Source: Brevibacterium sp. 239c
GTDB lineage: Bacteria > Actinomycetota > Actinomycetes > Actinomycetales > Brevibacteriaceae
NCBI RefSeq assembly: GCF_900169365.1
Contig: NZ_FXZH01000001.1
Location: forward strand, 1 to 64,000
DNA length: 64,000 nt
Direction of reading: 5' to 3'
Shown here: piece after piece, positions 37,201 through 46,186 of the stretch
Layout: every line of letters starts with the position of its first letter
Numbering within the stretch: the stretch's first letter is position 1
Program-made: the position numbers and the translations under genes
The notes under the pieces: generated by a model
Told to the model about the DNA's origin: nothing
What the model saw: only the letters and a program-made list of their open reading frames with translations
Databases searched by the model: none

Positions 37201-37871
37201 CCGCCCACACCGAATTGGGCGCCGGTATGCAGGTGGCGATGAAGGACCTCGAGATCCGTGGCGCCGGCAACCTCCTCGGCGGACAGCAGTCAGGACAGAT
37301 CGAGGGAGTCGGATTCGACCTTTATGTGCGGCTGGTGGGGGAGGCCGTCGCGAAATTCCGCGGCGAGGACACCGAACCCGAAGCGGACATGCGCATCGAG
37401 CTGCCAGTCGATGCACACCTGCCGGCAGAGTACGTCGATCATGAACGACTGCGACTTGAGGCATACCGGAAACTCGCCGCTGCGGCGAACGAGAGCGAGC
37501 TGCAGGAAGTCCTCGACGAACTCGTCGACAGGTACGGTCCCTACCCGGAGGCCGTGGGTGTGCTCGCCGATGTCGCCAGACTGCGGATCAGAGCCAAAGC
37601 CTCGGGCATCAACGACATCGTCGTCCAAGGCAACTTCGTCCGATTCGGTCCGGTCGAACTCGAAGATTCGCAGGTCGTGCGGCTCAAGCGCCTGTACCCG
37701 AAGTCTCTGCTCAAGCCGGCGGTCAGGTCGGTGCTCGTGCCCAAGCCGATGACAGGCAACGGCTTCGATGCGAAGGAGATGACGGATTCCGACATCCTGC
37801 GTTGGGCTCACCAATTCCTCGACGCGATCGTCCCAGTCGTCGCCTCCGAGGTCGTCGAGGCTGGAGTCTGA
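34281..37871 (+). CDS. mfd: transcription-repair coupling factor
   Basis: Removes RNA polymerase stalled at DNA damage and recruits UvrA. The 1196-residue protein has the UvrB-like N-terminal part, the CarD-like polymerase-binding domain starting at LAPGDFVVHDQHGVGKF (about 510), translocase Walker A GDVGYGKTE (about 666), DEEQ box (about 768), and the C-terminal TRCF domain. The GTG at 34281 has TAGAAT 6 nt upstream and no good Shine-Dalgarno sequence, so it is probably leaderless. The order mfd-mazG-eno-ftsB-DUF501-ppx continues downstream as in M. tuberculosis Rv1020-Rv1026. Confidence 0.97.
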   Translation: MLNGLDLTRQNSTIADLVSAFNAPETAGGTIDAIRGLWPSILRRTLVSADNDPTTSAPQLIVTATTREAEDLARALADWVSEDSIAVFPSWETLPHEKLSPRSDTVGARLQILHRLAHPSPDRHLAFIIAPVRAFLQPLVKGLGDIEPVELAVGDEYEIDQLSQRLTELAYSRVDMVSRRGEFAVRGGIVDIFPPTEDHALRIEFFGDEIDEIREFSVSDQRSIPAEEDTPPLKLSAPPCRELLLTDSIRERAASLSQTLPAASDMLDKIAGGVAVEGMESLSAVLADGMEPIIALLPESTKIVITEPERVQARAADLVVTTNEFLEAAWSGAAAGGDSPIDLSAATFRTMEEMEEGARLIGLAWWELGGFATDEELASPTQNLFSVPARAPRGYAGDVEAILADVKELIHDRWRILVLTEGQGPGQRMVEVFSEAGVPATFVDDPTDIDEALVTVTTAAPFGGFVFDDLKLAVLTEADVLGRAASTSTRDMRRLPTRRKRNQVDPLNLAPGDFVVHDQHGVGKFVEMTQRTTGKGANKHTREYLIVEYAPAKRGQPGDRLYVPSDALDQVSRYVGGESPNLNKMGGSDWQATKTKARKAVKEIAGELVRLYSARQATVGHTYGPDTPWQRELEDAFHYVETADQLTTIDEVKGDMEKAVPMDRLICGDVGYGKTEIAVRAAFKAIQDGKQVAVLVPTTLLVQQHLETFAERYSGFPVTVGALSRFQTKKESEQVVEDLAAGKLDLVIGTHRLLSGEVRFKSLGLVIIDEEQRFGVEHKETLKAMRTNVDVLAMSATPIPRTLEMAVTGIREMSTLATPPEERHPVLTYVGKKEDKQIKAAIGRELMREGQVFYIHNRVKDIEAVAGHIAELVPEARIAIAHGKMNEQRLEQVIVDFWEKKFDVLVCTTIVETGIDISNANTLIIDHADRFGLSQLHQLRGRVGRGRERAYAYFLYPADTQLTETAHDRLTTLAAHTELGAGMQVAMKDLEIRGAGNLLGGQQSGQIEGVGFDLYVRLVGEAVAKFRGEDTEPEADMRIELPVDAHLPAEYVDHERLRLEAYRKLAAAANESELQEVLDELVDRYGPYPEAVGVLADVARLRIRAKASGINDIVVQGNFVRFGPVELEDSQVVRLKRLYPKSLLKPAVRSVLVPKPMTGNGFDAKEMTDSDILRWAHQFLDAIVPVVASEVVEAGV

Positions 37872-37931
37872 GCTGCGGTGATCGACGCAGAGGCAATCTG
37901 TACGTATTCTGATAGTGCACTTTCAACAGCT

Positions 37932-37972
37932 GTTCCTAGCGTAGAGTGCGAATACGGGTACAGACGTACCGT
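37932..37972 (+). promoter_or_regulatory. possible stress-sigma promoter and palindrome before csbD-like gene
   Basis: GTTCCT (37932-37937) and GGGTAC (37956-37961), 18 bp apart, resemble the GTTT / GGGTAT elements of SigB-type promoters. GGTAC-AGAC-GTACC (37957-37970) overlaps the second element and could be an operator. CsbD genes are SigB-dependent in Bacillus, which supports but does not prove this. Confidence 0.4.
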
Positions 37973-37992
37973 ACGACTTAAGGAGAGCCACT

Positions 37993-38187
37993 ATGGGTTT
38001 TGACGATAAGTTCGAGAACAAGACTGAAGAATTCTCCGGCAAAGCCAAGGAGACCGTCGGCGACATGACCGGCGATGACGAGCTCAAAGCAGAGGGTTCT
38101 GCAGACCAGCTCAAGGGCAAGACCAAACAGGTCGGCGAGAAGGTCAAGGACCTCGGCAACGACATCAAGGACAAGTTCAGCAAGTAA
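37993..38187 (+). CDS. CsbD family stress protein
   Basis: A 64-residue, very polar protein with the CsbD pattern: MGFDDKFENKTEE, then FSGKAKETVGDMTGDDELKAEG and QLKGKTKQVGEKVKDL. Members are abundant in stressed or stationary cells but have no proven biochemical role. AAGGAGAG lies 7 nt before the ATG. The gene stands alone, with its own upstream region of 120 bp and its own terminator. It resembles in size and charge the MT0933-like gene at 23106, though the two are not clearly related. Confidence 0.9.
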   Translation: MGFDDKFENKTEEFSGKAKETVGDMTGDDELKAEGSADQLKGKTKQVGEKVKDLGNDIKDKFSK

Positions 38188-38196
38188 TGCGGAACT

Positions 38197-38231
38197 CGGC
38201 CCCCATCGCGCCCGCGGTGGGGGCCGTTCTT
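38197..38231 (+). terminator. terminator after the csbD-like gene
   Basis: CGGCCCCCA (38197-38205) pairs with TGGGGGCCG (38218-38226) and is followed by TTCTTATTGTT. Confidence 0.8.
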
Positions 38232-38335
38232 ATTGTTCGACACGCTTCGTGCGTCGGACCGTCGGCTTGCGAGTCCGGCTATCGGCTGGAGAGTCGAACC
38301 GTCACAGCGAAGCAGGAATCGGAAGGGGCACTGCA

Positions 38336-38794
38336 GTGGAGCAGGCAGAGTCAGCGGGCGTCATCGGTGCTCGCACCGAGGGAGTAACCGAGGCGATGGC
38401 GACGCTGCGGCGCCGGTGCCCGTGGTCGAGCCGTCAGGACCATGGAAGCCTCGAGAAGTATGCGCGGGAAGAGACCGAGGAGCTCATCGAAGCACTCGAG
38501 GACTTCCGAGGTGATCGGAATCCGGGCCACCGTGCCGCCGTCGTCGAAGAACTCGGCGACGTCTTCTACCAGGTCCTCTTCCATTCCGCGCTGTTGGACG
38601 AGAGCGGTTCCGTTCCCTACGGGCATACTCTGGGGCTGATAGTCGAAGGCTTGGAAGCCAAACTCATCCGACGCCATCCTCTGGCCTTCGGCGAGGACGC
38701 CAGCGACGAGCACATGGCCTCCCTCGAAGACGTCGAGGCCGAATACCGCCGGATCAAGACCGAAGAGAAACAGCAGAAAGACACGCAGCAGTGA
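38336..38794 (+). CDS. mazG: MazG-family nucleotide pyrophosphohydrolase
   Basis: A 152-residue single-domain MazG, expected to hydrolyse non-standard nucleoside triphosphates to monophosphates. The helical metal site is visible: EETEELIEALEDF (about 40-52) supplies the ExxE, and EELGDVFYQVLFHS (about 65-78) the ExxD. E. coli MazG has two such domains; one is usual in actinobacteria. The GTG at 38336 has GGAAGG 9 nt upstream; the frame is open far back through the csbD-like gene but those codons are not conserved. Its end overlaps the phosphatase gene as GTGA. Confidence 0.88.
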   Translation: MEQAESAGVIGARTEGVTEAMATLRRRCPWSSRQDHGSLEKYAREETEELIEALEDFRGDRNPGHRAAVVEELGDVFYQVLFHSALLDESGSVPYGHTLGLIVEGLEAKLIRRHPLAFGEDASDEHMASLEDVEAEYRRIKTEEKQQKDTQQ

Positions 38795-39597
38795 GCTTGG
38801 AACGCATTGATATCGAAGGCACGTTCAACTTCCGTGACATCGGAGGCTCTCCCACCTCGGCGGGGGAGTCGAACGTGGGCACGGGCAAGGTCTACCGCTC
38901 CGACGGTCTCGCCCAACTCACCGACAGGTCACGAGCCGACATCCGAGCGCTCGGCGTCAGCACCGTCGTCGATCTGCGTGACGTCGGGGAACGTTCCAAA
39001 CTTCCCGACGCGCTCGAGGGCATCGACGCGGAGCTCATTGAGCTGCCCATCTTCGACGATCGTTTCTTCCCGGCGAAGCAGCTCAGCCGCGAGGAGATGA
39101 AGAAGGCCGCCGAGGAGACCGGAATGGACCTCTCCGATCGTTCGCTGAGCAAGATCTATGACCTCATGATCGGTCACTTCGGAACCCGTCTCGCCTTGGC
39201 CGTTGACGTCATTGCACAGCGTTGCGAGGGCGGAGTGGTCTTCCACTGCTCTGCTGGCAAGGACCGGACAGGTGTGGTCGCCGCATTCATCCTCACCCTC
39301 CTCGGCGTCGGGCGTCACGAGATCCTCGACGAGTATTCGATCACCTCACAGCACCTGTCAGGAGGATTCCTCGAGAACATCGTCAGGAACTTCGCCGATG
39401 CCGGGATCTCCGGGAACCTCGCCGAGACCGCAACTGCGGCACCGCCGGAACTCATGGCGAAGACCCTCGACTCCATCGACGCGAAGTATGGCGAGAATGG
39501 TGTCGAAGCATATTTGCTCGACCATGGAATGGACCCGGCAAGTCCGGAGAAACTACGGCGGCAGCTGTTGACGCCTGCCGACGTTGTCGCCCCCTGA
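38791..39597 (+). CDS. tyrosine phosphatase, MptpB-like
   Basis: A 268-residue phosphatase with the P-loop HCSAGKDRTG (catalytic Cys153, Arg159) and the N-terminal FNFRDIGG motif, the pattern of the MptpB group that acts on phosphotyrosine, phosphoserine and phosphoinositides. There is no signal peptide. The stretch coding for residues 20-26 (SPTSAGE) is one copy of an interspersed GC-rich repeat and looks like a small insertion between strand and loop. Translation is probably coupled to mazG through the GTGA overlap, though no functional link is known. Confidence 0.88.
   Translation: MSLERIDIEGTFNFRDIGGSPTSAGESNVGTGKVYRSDGLAQLTDRSRADIRALGVSTVVDLRDVGERSKLPDALEGIDAELIELPIFDDRFFPAKQLSREEMKKAAEETGMDLSDRSLSKIYDLMIGHFGTRLALAVDVIAQRCEGGVVFHCSAGKDRTGVVAAFILTLLGVGRHEILDEYSITSQHLSGGFLENIVRNFADAGISGNLAETATAAPPELMAKTLDSIDAKYGENGVEAYLLDHGMDPASPEKLRRQLLTPADVVAP
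38850..38868. repeat. interspersed GC-rich palindromic repeat, copy 2
   Basis: TCCCACCTCGGCGGGGGAG, identical over 18 bases to the copy at 14311, lies near the 5' end of the phosphatase gene in frame. Confidence 0.55.
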
Positions 39598-39701
39598 CAG
39601 CGAAGCAACCATCCTGGGCTGAGAATGAGCTCGGTCCTCTGGTGCATTAAGCTGTCCTGCAGGCACATGTTCCCCATGTGAAACCAATTGCGAAGGAGTA
39701 A

Positions 39702-40985
<1,284 letters not shown>

Positions 40986-41400
40986 TTCGCTGCGGAGCTA
41001 AGGCGGTACGGCGCTGAGGCGTTAAGGCACCGCGGTGCTGAATAGCTTCGTCCCTGAGGCGGGGGCCGTTTAAGATCCCCCGTCCCCCCGGCCCCCGCCT
41101 CGGCGATATTCATCGACAAATTCTCCCGGCGAATGCTCTGACGATGGCGAATACCTCGGCACCCGGCGATCACAAAACCGCCCGCCCCGCACAGAACACC
41201 CCCGGGTATTTCCCAACTCCTCAGTGCGCATCGGATGAGCGACTGTTGCCAGAGAATAACCTCAGCGACCGGCCCGATGGAAGCTTTCGAAAAATAGAAC
41301 ACGCCACGACACTCAAATCCTCGAAGTCGGGTTACTGACACGGCAGACTTAGATGTGTTGCGACAGCCTTCCCCCATCCCCGGTCGCAGAGGAAAGAGAC
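40986..41400 (+). other. 415-bp region between eno and ftsB
   Basis: The first 70 bases hold degenerate GC-rich short repeats (GCGCTGAGGCG-like), followed by the hairpin at 41056-41101. Beyond that I see no convincing gene: a 64-codon frame at 41144-41338 has no Shine-Dalgarno sequence and a sequence unlike a protein. The final 60 bases should contain the ftsB promoter, but no good -35/-10 pair stands out. Confidence 0.5.
41056..41101 (+). terminator. hairpin terminator after eno
   Basis: GAGGCGGGGGCCG (41056-41068) pairs with CGGCCCCCGCCTC (41089-41101) around a 20-nt loop. There is no T-tract, so termination may need Rho. Confidence 0.6.
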
Positions 41401-41892
41401 ATGGTTCCGAGCAAGCCGAGAAACAGCGCCCCCAAATCCGCTCCAGGCAGAGCCGCTCCCCGTCGACGTCCCACGCCGGTCGTTGAGGCTCAGGCCAGCG
41501 AGGACACTCGCAAGCGGAAGCTGTCCTGGCAGACAGGCGTCTTCCTTCTCGTCGTCGCCATCGTGCTCGTCACCTTCCTGCCCTCGATCAACTCCGCTCT
41601 CAAGCAGGCACAGCAGATTGCGGCACTCAACAGCGAGATCGAATCGACGAAATCCGAAGTCCAGGGGTTGGAAGAGAAGAACGAGAACCTCAAGGACCCT
41701 GCGTACATCAAACGCAAGGCGCGCAAGGACCAGTACTACGTGGAAGAGGGCAAGAACGCGGTCATCGTCACCAACCAGGAGGCGATCAAGGGTGACGATT
41801 CGGATACGGACCGCCCGCAACGCAAACAAGCCTGGTACCTTGAGTTGCTGGAGTCGATTCAAGAGGTCGGCAATACCGTGGAGAAGGGCTGA
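41401..41892 (+). CDS. ftsB: FtsB/DivIC-type septum formation protein
   Basis: A 163-residue bitopic membrane protein of the FtsB/DivIC family that joins FtsL and FtsQ in the divisome. A basic, Pro-rich cytoplasmic head of 44 residues is followed by one membrane helix (about 45-62), a coiled coil (about 64-98, QQIAALNSEIESTKSEVQGLEEKN) and the family's DPAYIKRKARKDQYYVEEGK segment. The ATG at 41401 has GAGGAAAGAG upstream. Its stop overlaps the DUF501 ATG by one base (TGATG). Order matches Rv1024-Rv1026. Confidence 0.9.
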   Translation: MVPSKPRNSAPKSAPGRAAPRRRPTPVVEAQASEDTRKRKLSWQTGVFLLVVAIVLVTFLPSINSALKQAQQIAALNSEIESTKSEVQGLEEKNENLKDPAYIKRKARKDQYYVEEGKNAVIVTNQEAIKGDDSDTDRPQRKQAWYLELLESIQEVGNTVEKG

Positions 41893-42422
41893 TGATCACA
41901 GAGTGCACCGAGGCGGACTTCGCCATCCTGAAGGACCAGCTCGGGCGGATTCCGCGCGGCGTCGTCGGGATTGCGGCCCGCAGCACGTCGGGAGAGCCTC
42001 TGGTCGTTGCCACAGCTCCGAGACTCGAGGACGGCACGCCGTTCCCCACGACCTTCTACCTCACCCACCCGGCCTTCGTCACCGAGTGCTCGCGTCTCGA
42101 AGCGTCGGGAATCATGACCGAATGGTCCGCTGAGCTCATCGAAGACGAAGAACTCGCCGCAGCCTACGCCAAGGCCCACGCCGCTTACCTCGCGACGCGA
42201 TCGGAGATCGGCAAGAGCGCCGGCATCGCCGAGGTGGAGGAGATCAAGGACTACTCCGCCGGCGGCATGCCCACTCGAGTGAAGTGCCTGCACGCTCTGG
42301 TCGGACACTCCTTGGCAGCAGGAGCCGGCGTCAACCCGATCGGCGACCGCGCCATCTCCTTCATGACAGACGTCCCCAGCCCTGCGGGCGCAGAAAATGC
42401 CTCCGCCGAGGCAAGCGAATAG
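41892..42422 (+). CDS. DUF501 domain protein
   Basis: A 176-residue soluble protein of the DUF501 family, which sits between ftsB and ppx in actinobacteria; role unknown. Typical blocks are QLGRIPRGVVGIAARS, PFPTTFYLTHPAFVTECSRLEASGIM and the C-terminal GGMPTRVKCLHALVGHSLAAG with conserved Cys and two His residues, which look like a binding or catalytic site. It overlaps ftsB by one base and is 9 nt before ppx. Confidence 0.9.
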   Translation: MITECTEADFAILKDQLGRIPRGVVGIAARSTSGEPLVVATAPRLEDGTPFPTTFYLTHPAFVTECSRLEASGIMTEWSAELIEDEELAAAYAKAHAAYLATRSEIGKSAGIAEVEEIKDYSAGGMPTRVKCLHALVGHSLAAGAGVNPIGDRAISFMTDVPSPAGAENASAEASE

Positions 42423-42431
42423 GAGAGACTC

Positions 42432-43379
42432 ATGCGAGTTGCCGCCTTCGACTGTGGGACCAATTCCCTGCGCCTGCTCATTGCCGAGGTCGACGCACAG
42501 GGACGGATGACCGAGCTTCGTCGCGAGACCCGTATCGTGCGCCTCGGCCAAGGTGTGGACGCGACGGGTGAGTTCGCCCCTGAAGCCCTTGAACGTACGT
42601 TCGCCGCGGCCCGGGAGTTCGCCGAGGTTGCTGCCGAGTACTCACCTGAGAAGCTGAGATTCGTCGCCACTTCCGCCAGCCGTGACGTGAAGAACCGCGA
42701 CGAATTCTTCGCAGGCATCTTCGGCATCCTCGGCGTCGTGCCCGACGTCATCACCGGAGACGAAGAGGCTCATCTGTCGTTCCTCGGAGCCACCGTCGGA
42801 CACGGCGCCGACAGTGGCCCGTTCCTCGTCATGGACCTTGGCGGGGGCTCAACCGAACTGGTCCTCGGAACCGACAGAGTCACCTCGGCGGTCAGCATGG
42901 ACATCGGGTCCGTGCGCCTGACCGAACGCCACATGTCCGTCGACCTTCCCGACCAGGCCCAGATCCAGGCCGCCATCGACGATATCGATGCCAACCTCGA
43001 CAAGGCCGCAGAGATCGTCGATATCAGCGCTCCACGGACGATGATCGGAGTCGCGGGCACTGTCACCACACTTACCGCAGGAATTCTCGACCTCGACAGC
43101 TACCAGCGCGAGCGCATCCACGGGACCCATCTGCGCGTGGCAGACATCGACGGTGAGGCCCAGAAGCTGCTGAGCATGGAGCGTGAGGCCCGCGCGGCAC
43201 TGCCATACATGCATCCCGGACGCGTCGACGTCATTGCGGCAGGGGGACTGCTGTTCGCCCGAATTGCGGCCCGCATCGATGCTGCGGTTAAAAGCTCCGG
43301 GGCCGAACTCGACATCATGGTCTCGGAGACGGACATCCTCGACGGCACCGCGCTCGACCTCGCGCGCCAGCAGTCGTGA
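42432..43379 (+). CDS. ppx: exopolyphosphatase / ppGpp phosphohydrolase family
   Basis: A 315-residue Ppx/GppA protein of the short actinobacterial type, removing terminal phosphates from polyphosphate. ASKHA-fold motifs: AFDCGTNSLRLLIAEV at the start, the catalytic-Glu region FVATSASRDVKN, LVMDLGGGSTELVLG near 137 and GVAGTVTTLTA near 203. AGGAGAG precedes the ATG. Its last codons overlap the subtilase gene as GTGA. A PPK2 kinase gene lies 8 kb downstream, so both synthesis or use and breakdown of polyphosphate are present here. Confidence 0.94.
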   Translation: MRVAAFDCGTNSLRLLIAEVDAQGRMTELRRETRIVRLGQGVDATGEFAPEALERTFAAAREFAEVAAEYSPEKLRFVATSASRDVKNRDEFFAGIFGILGVVPDVITGDEEAHLSFLGATVGHGADSGPFLVMDLGGGSTELVLGTDRVTSAVSMDIGSVRLTERHMSVDLPDQAQIQAAIDDIDANLDKAAEIVDISAPRTMIGVAGTVTTLTAGILDLDSYQRERIHGTHLRVADIDGEAQKLLSMEREARAALPYMHPGRVDVIAAGGLLFARIAARIDAAVKSSGAELDIMVSETDILDGTALDLARQQS

Positions 43380-44671
43380 GGTCCGCCACCGCGCGGACAT
43401 CGACAGCACCCAGGCGTCCACGCGCTGGAAAGCGCACCGCGAAACTCGCCCTCGTCGGCTCCCTCGTGCTGGGTCTGCTCATGGGCACGACGCAGCCGGC
43501 CATGGCAGCGCCGGAGGCCGGGCCAGGGCAGTGGTTCATCAAGGACTACGGCATCGACGATCTGTGGAAGAAATCCACGGGCAAAGGCGTGAAGGTCGCC
43601 GTAATCGACTCGGGAGTCAACGCCAAGCACGACGACCTCGGTGGCGTGGTGACCAAATCCAAAGACTTCAGCGGGCTCGACAAAGACGGCAGGACGCCGA
43701 TCGGCGGCAAGACGACGATCCACCACGGCACCGCAGTCGCCGGTGTCATCGCCGGGCAGGGCAAGGGCGCCGGGCCGACAGGAGTCGCCCCCGACGTCGA
43801 CATCCTTTCTGCCTCGATGTGGTTGGGGCCCGACCGGCCGAAGAAATCAGGCTCCACCCGTGAGCAGGCCGACAAGGCCATCCGATGGGCCGTCGACTCC
43901 GGAGCCAAGGTCATCAACATGTCGTTGGGCTGGGACGACCCTGCCTGGCCCTCCAGCTGGGACAAATCCTTCGCCTACGCCTATGAGAAGGACGTCGTCA
44001 TCGTCGCCTGCGTCGGCAATGCCTCCCAAGGGGCCACACAGGCGTGGTCGCCATCGACGGTGCCCGGAGTCATCGGTGTCGGAGGGCTGGGCAAAAACAA
44101 CCGTGTTCTGTCCGAATCGACCGCTCCCGGAACGGCCGTGGACCTGATGGGACCGGCGGCAGACATTCCGATCCCGTATTACTCGGGCGGTTATGCAGAG
44201 GGGCAGGGCTGTTCCTTCGCCTCACCCATCGTCTCCGGCGTGGCAGCGCTGATCCGGGCCGAAGACCCCGACCTCAGCGCCGACGAAGTCACCGCAAAAC
44301 TGACCTCGACGGCCAAACCTGTCCCCGGGCACAAGGGACAGAGCAAGAAGGGCAAACCGGATCCGATCGTCGGCTGGGGTCGCCTCGATCCGAAGGCCGC
44401 GATGAAATCCGATGTCCCGAAGACGGTGCCCAGCGCGGCTGATGCTCTCGCCGACTGGGTGAAGATGCACAGACGCGGACAATCGGACCCGGCTGAGACT
44501 GACAACGCAGCTCCCGCGGAGGACAACAACCCGAAAGCGGTCGCGCCCAAGGACGTTGTCTCATCGCAGTCGACGCCCCAGCTGGGCTTCGCGATTCTGG
44601 GCGCTGGGGGCCTCATCGCGATCATCCTCTTCGTGCTCTCGGCAGTGGCTTTCATCCGTCGCAGACGGTGA
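43376..44671 (+). CDS. membrane-anchored subtilisin-like (S8) serine protease
   Basis: A 431-residue S8 protease with a signal peptide (to about AMA-AP at residue 45) and a C-terminal membrane helix (about 407-427) ending RRRR, so the catalytic domain faces outside. Triad: Asp78 in VIDSGV, His117 in HHGTAVAG, Ser280 in GCSFASP; oxyanion Asn in VGNAS near 215. The Ser motif is GCSFA rather than the common GTSMA. The architecture resembles mycosins of type VII secretion, but no ESX genes are nearby. A Lys/Ala/Asp-rich linker leads to the anchor. GTG start overlaps the ppx stop. Confidence 0.9.
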   Translation: MRSATARTSTAPRRPRAGKRTAKLALVGSLVLGLLMGTTQPAMAAPEAGPGQWFIKDYGIDDLWKKSTGKGVKVAVIDSGVNAKHDDLGGVVTKSKDFSGLDKDGRTPIGGKTTIHHGTAVAGVIAGQGKGAGPTGVAPDVDILSASMWLGPDRPKKSGSTREQADKAIRWAVDSGAKVINMSLGWDDPAWPSSWDKSFAYAYEKDVVIVACVGNASQGATQAWSPSTVPGVIGVGGLGKNNRVLSESTAPGTAVDLMGPAADIPIPYYSGGYAEGQGCSFASPIVSGVAALIRAEDPDLSADEVTAKLTSTAKPVPGHKGQSKKGKPDPIVGWGRLDPKAAMKSDVPKTVPSAADALADWVKMHRRGQSDPAETDNAAPAEDNNPKAVAPKDVVSSQSTPQLGFAILGAGGLIAIILFVLSAVAFIRRRR

Positions 44672-44716
44672 GGAAACCCGGCGCTGAACCTCTGATCTGG
44701 AGCGTCGAGATGCAAT

Positions 44717-44745
44717 TAGTGAAAGTTTTCACAAGGGCCTAAGAT
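44717..44745 (+). promoter_or_regulatory. Rex-like operator and leaderless promoter of ndh
   Basis: TAGTGAAAGTTTTCACAA (44717-44734) differs at one conserved position from the Rex consensus TTGTGAANNNNTTCACAA. TAAGAT (44740-44745) lies 6 nt before the ndh ATG, so the box sits between about -35 and -18 of the expected start, a repressor position. Confidence 0.65.
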
Positions 44746-44751
44746 GGGGAT

Positions 44752-46125
44752 ATGGCACTCATCAGAAACTCAAAATTGCGTCCTCGAATCCTCGTCGTTG
44801 GTGGCGGCTACCTTGGTCTCGTTACCGCTCAGAATCTGTTGAAGAACCTCGGTCGTGGCGAAGCCACAGTGACCGTGGTCGATCCCAACCCGTACATGAC
44901 CTATCTGCCGTTCCTCCCCGAGGTGGCAGCCGGGTCCATCGAACCGCGTCACGCTGTCGTGCCGCTGCGTCGCAACCTCTCCGGTGCTGAAGTCATCACC
45001 GCGAAGGTCAGCTCGATCAACCACAGCGACAAGTTCGTCACCGTCGAGCCCGAGAACGACGAAGCGTTCGAGCTCGACTACGACCACATCATCATGGCTG
45101 CCGGTTCGGTGGCGCGTGCTCTGCCGATCCCCGGCCTCAAGGAGAACGCCATCGCGCTCAAGCGCATCGAGGAAGCTGTCGCACTGCGCGATCACCTCCT
45201 CAGCCGCTTGTCCGATGCCTCGCTGATGGAAGATGACGAGGAACGTCGCAAGGCACTGACCTTCGTCTTCGTCGGCGGCGGATTCGCTGGCATCGAACTC
45301 CTCACCGAGCTCGAAGACGTCGTCCGCTCCGCAGTGGCTCAGTACGAGACGCTGACCGAAGCTGATGTCCGCTTCGTCCTCGTCGAAGCACTTGACCGTG
45401 TCATGCCTGAGGTCGGCGAAGCTCAGGCTCGGTGGGTCGTCGAGCACATGCGCGAACGCGGCATCGATGTGTACCTCGAGACCTTCCTCCAGGACTGCAC
45501 TGACAAGCACGTCAAGCTCTCCAGCGGCGAAGAATTCGACGCCGACACCATCGTGTGGTCGGCTGGCGTCAAAGCCAACCCGATCCTCGTCGACTCAGAC
45601 CTGCCTCTCGATGAGCGCGGCCGTGTGACCGTGCGCGCCGATCTGCGCGTCGAGGGTGACAACGGTGTGGTCGAGGGCGCATGGGCCGCCGGCGACAACG
45701 CAGCTGTACCTGATCTCTCCGGTGGCGGCGTGGGTGGCTACTGCGTGCCCAACGCTCAGCACGCCGTGCGCCAGGCGCCAGTGCTGGCTGCCAACGTTCT
45801 CGCCGCTCTGCGCGGAGAGACTGAGTTCAAGCAGTACTTCCACAAGACCATCGGCACCGTTGCAGGCCTGGGTCTGTACAAGGGCGTTTCGCAGATGGGC
45901 GACTTCGAAGCCCGCGGCGTCCTCGCCTGGCTGATGCACCGTGCCTACCACGGCTACGCGATCCCGACAGTTGACCGCAAGGTCAAGGTCTTCGGCAACT
46001 GGATCCTCAACGCCGTCGTCGGCCGCGACACCATGCCATTGGCCGATCTCGATGTTCCTCGCAAGAACTTCGTCGAGGCAGCCAACTCGAAGCCTGCTCC
46101 AAAGAAGGAAACCGCAAAGGCCTGA
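44752..46125 (+). CDS. ndh: type II NADH dehydrogenase (NDH-2)
   Basis: A 457-residue flavoprotein passing electrons from NADH to the menaquinone pool without pumping protons. The FAD dinucleotide fold is ILVVGGGYLGLVTAQ (about 14-28), the NADH fold FVFVGGGFAGIELLTEL (about 171-187), the FAD-closing motif WAAGDNAAVPD near 314, and a C-terminal membrane-contact region ending in a Lys/Ala tail. The ATG is 6 nt after TAAGAT, hence probably leaderless, and lies behind a Rex-like site, implying induction when NADH is high. A strong terminator follows. Confidence 0.93.
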   Translation: MALIRNSKLRPRILVVGGGYLGLVTAQNLLKNLGRGEATVTVVDPNPYMTYLPFLPEVAAGSIEPRHAVVPLRRNLSGAEVITAKVSSINHSDKFVTVEPENDEAFELDYDHIIMAAGSVARALPIPGLKENAIALKRIEEAVALRDHLLSRLSDASLMEDDEERRKALTFVFVGGGFAGIELLTELEDVVRSAVAQYETLTEADVRFVLVEALDRVMPEVGEAQARWVVEHMRERGIDVYLETFLQDCTDKHVKLSSGEEFDADTIVWSAGVKANPILVDSDLPLDERGRVTVRADLRVEGDNGVVEGAWAAGDNAAVPDLSGGGVGGYCVPNAQHAVRQAPVLAANVLAALRGETEFKQYFHKTIGTVAGLGLYKGVSQMGDFEARGVLAWLMHRAYHGYAIPTVDRKVKVFGNWILNAVVGRDTMPLADLDVPRKNFVEAANSKPAPKKETAKA

Positions 46126-46186
46126 TACCTGAGCGCAGGATTCGCGTCCGGCCGTCACCGTGATGTGAACCCTGATGAGGTCTGAA

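Noticed and set aside
41144-41338. 64-codon frame between eno and ftsB
   Set aside because: No ribosome-binding site, no -10 box at the right distance, and a composition unlike a folded protein.
43376-44671. Type VII secretion locus suggested by the mycosin-like protease
   Set aside because: No EccB, EccC, EccD, EccE or WXG100 genes occur in the window.
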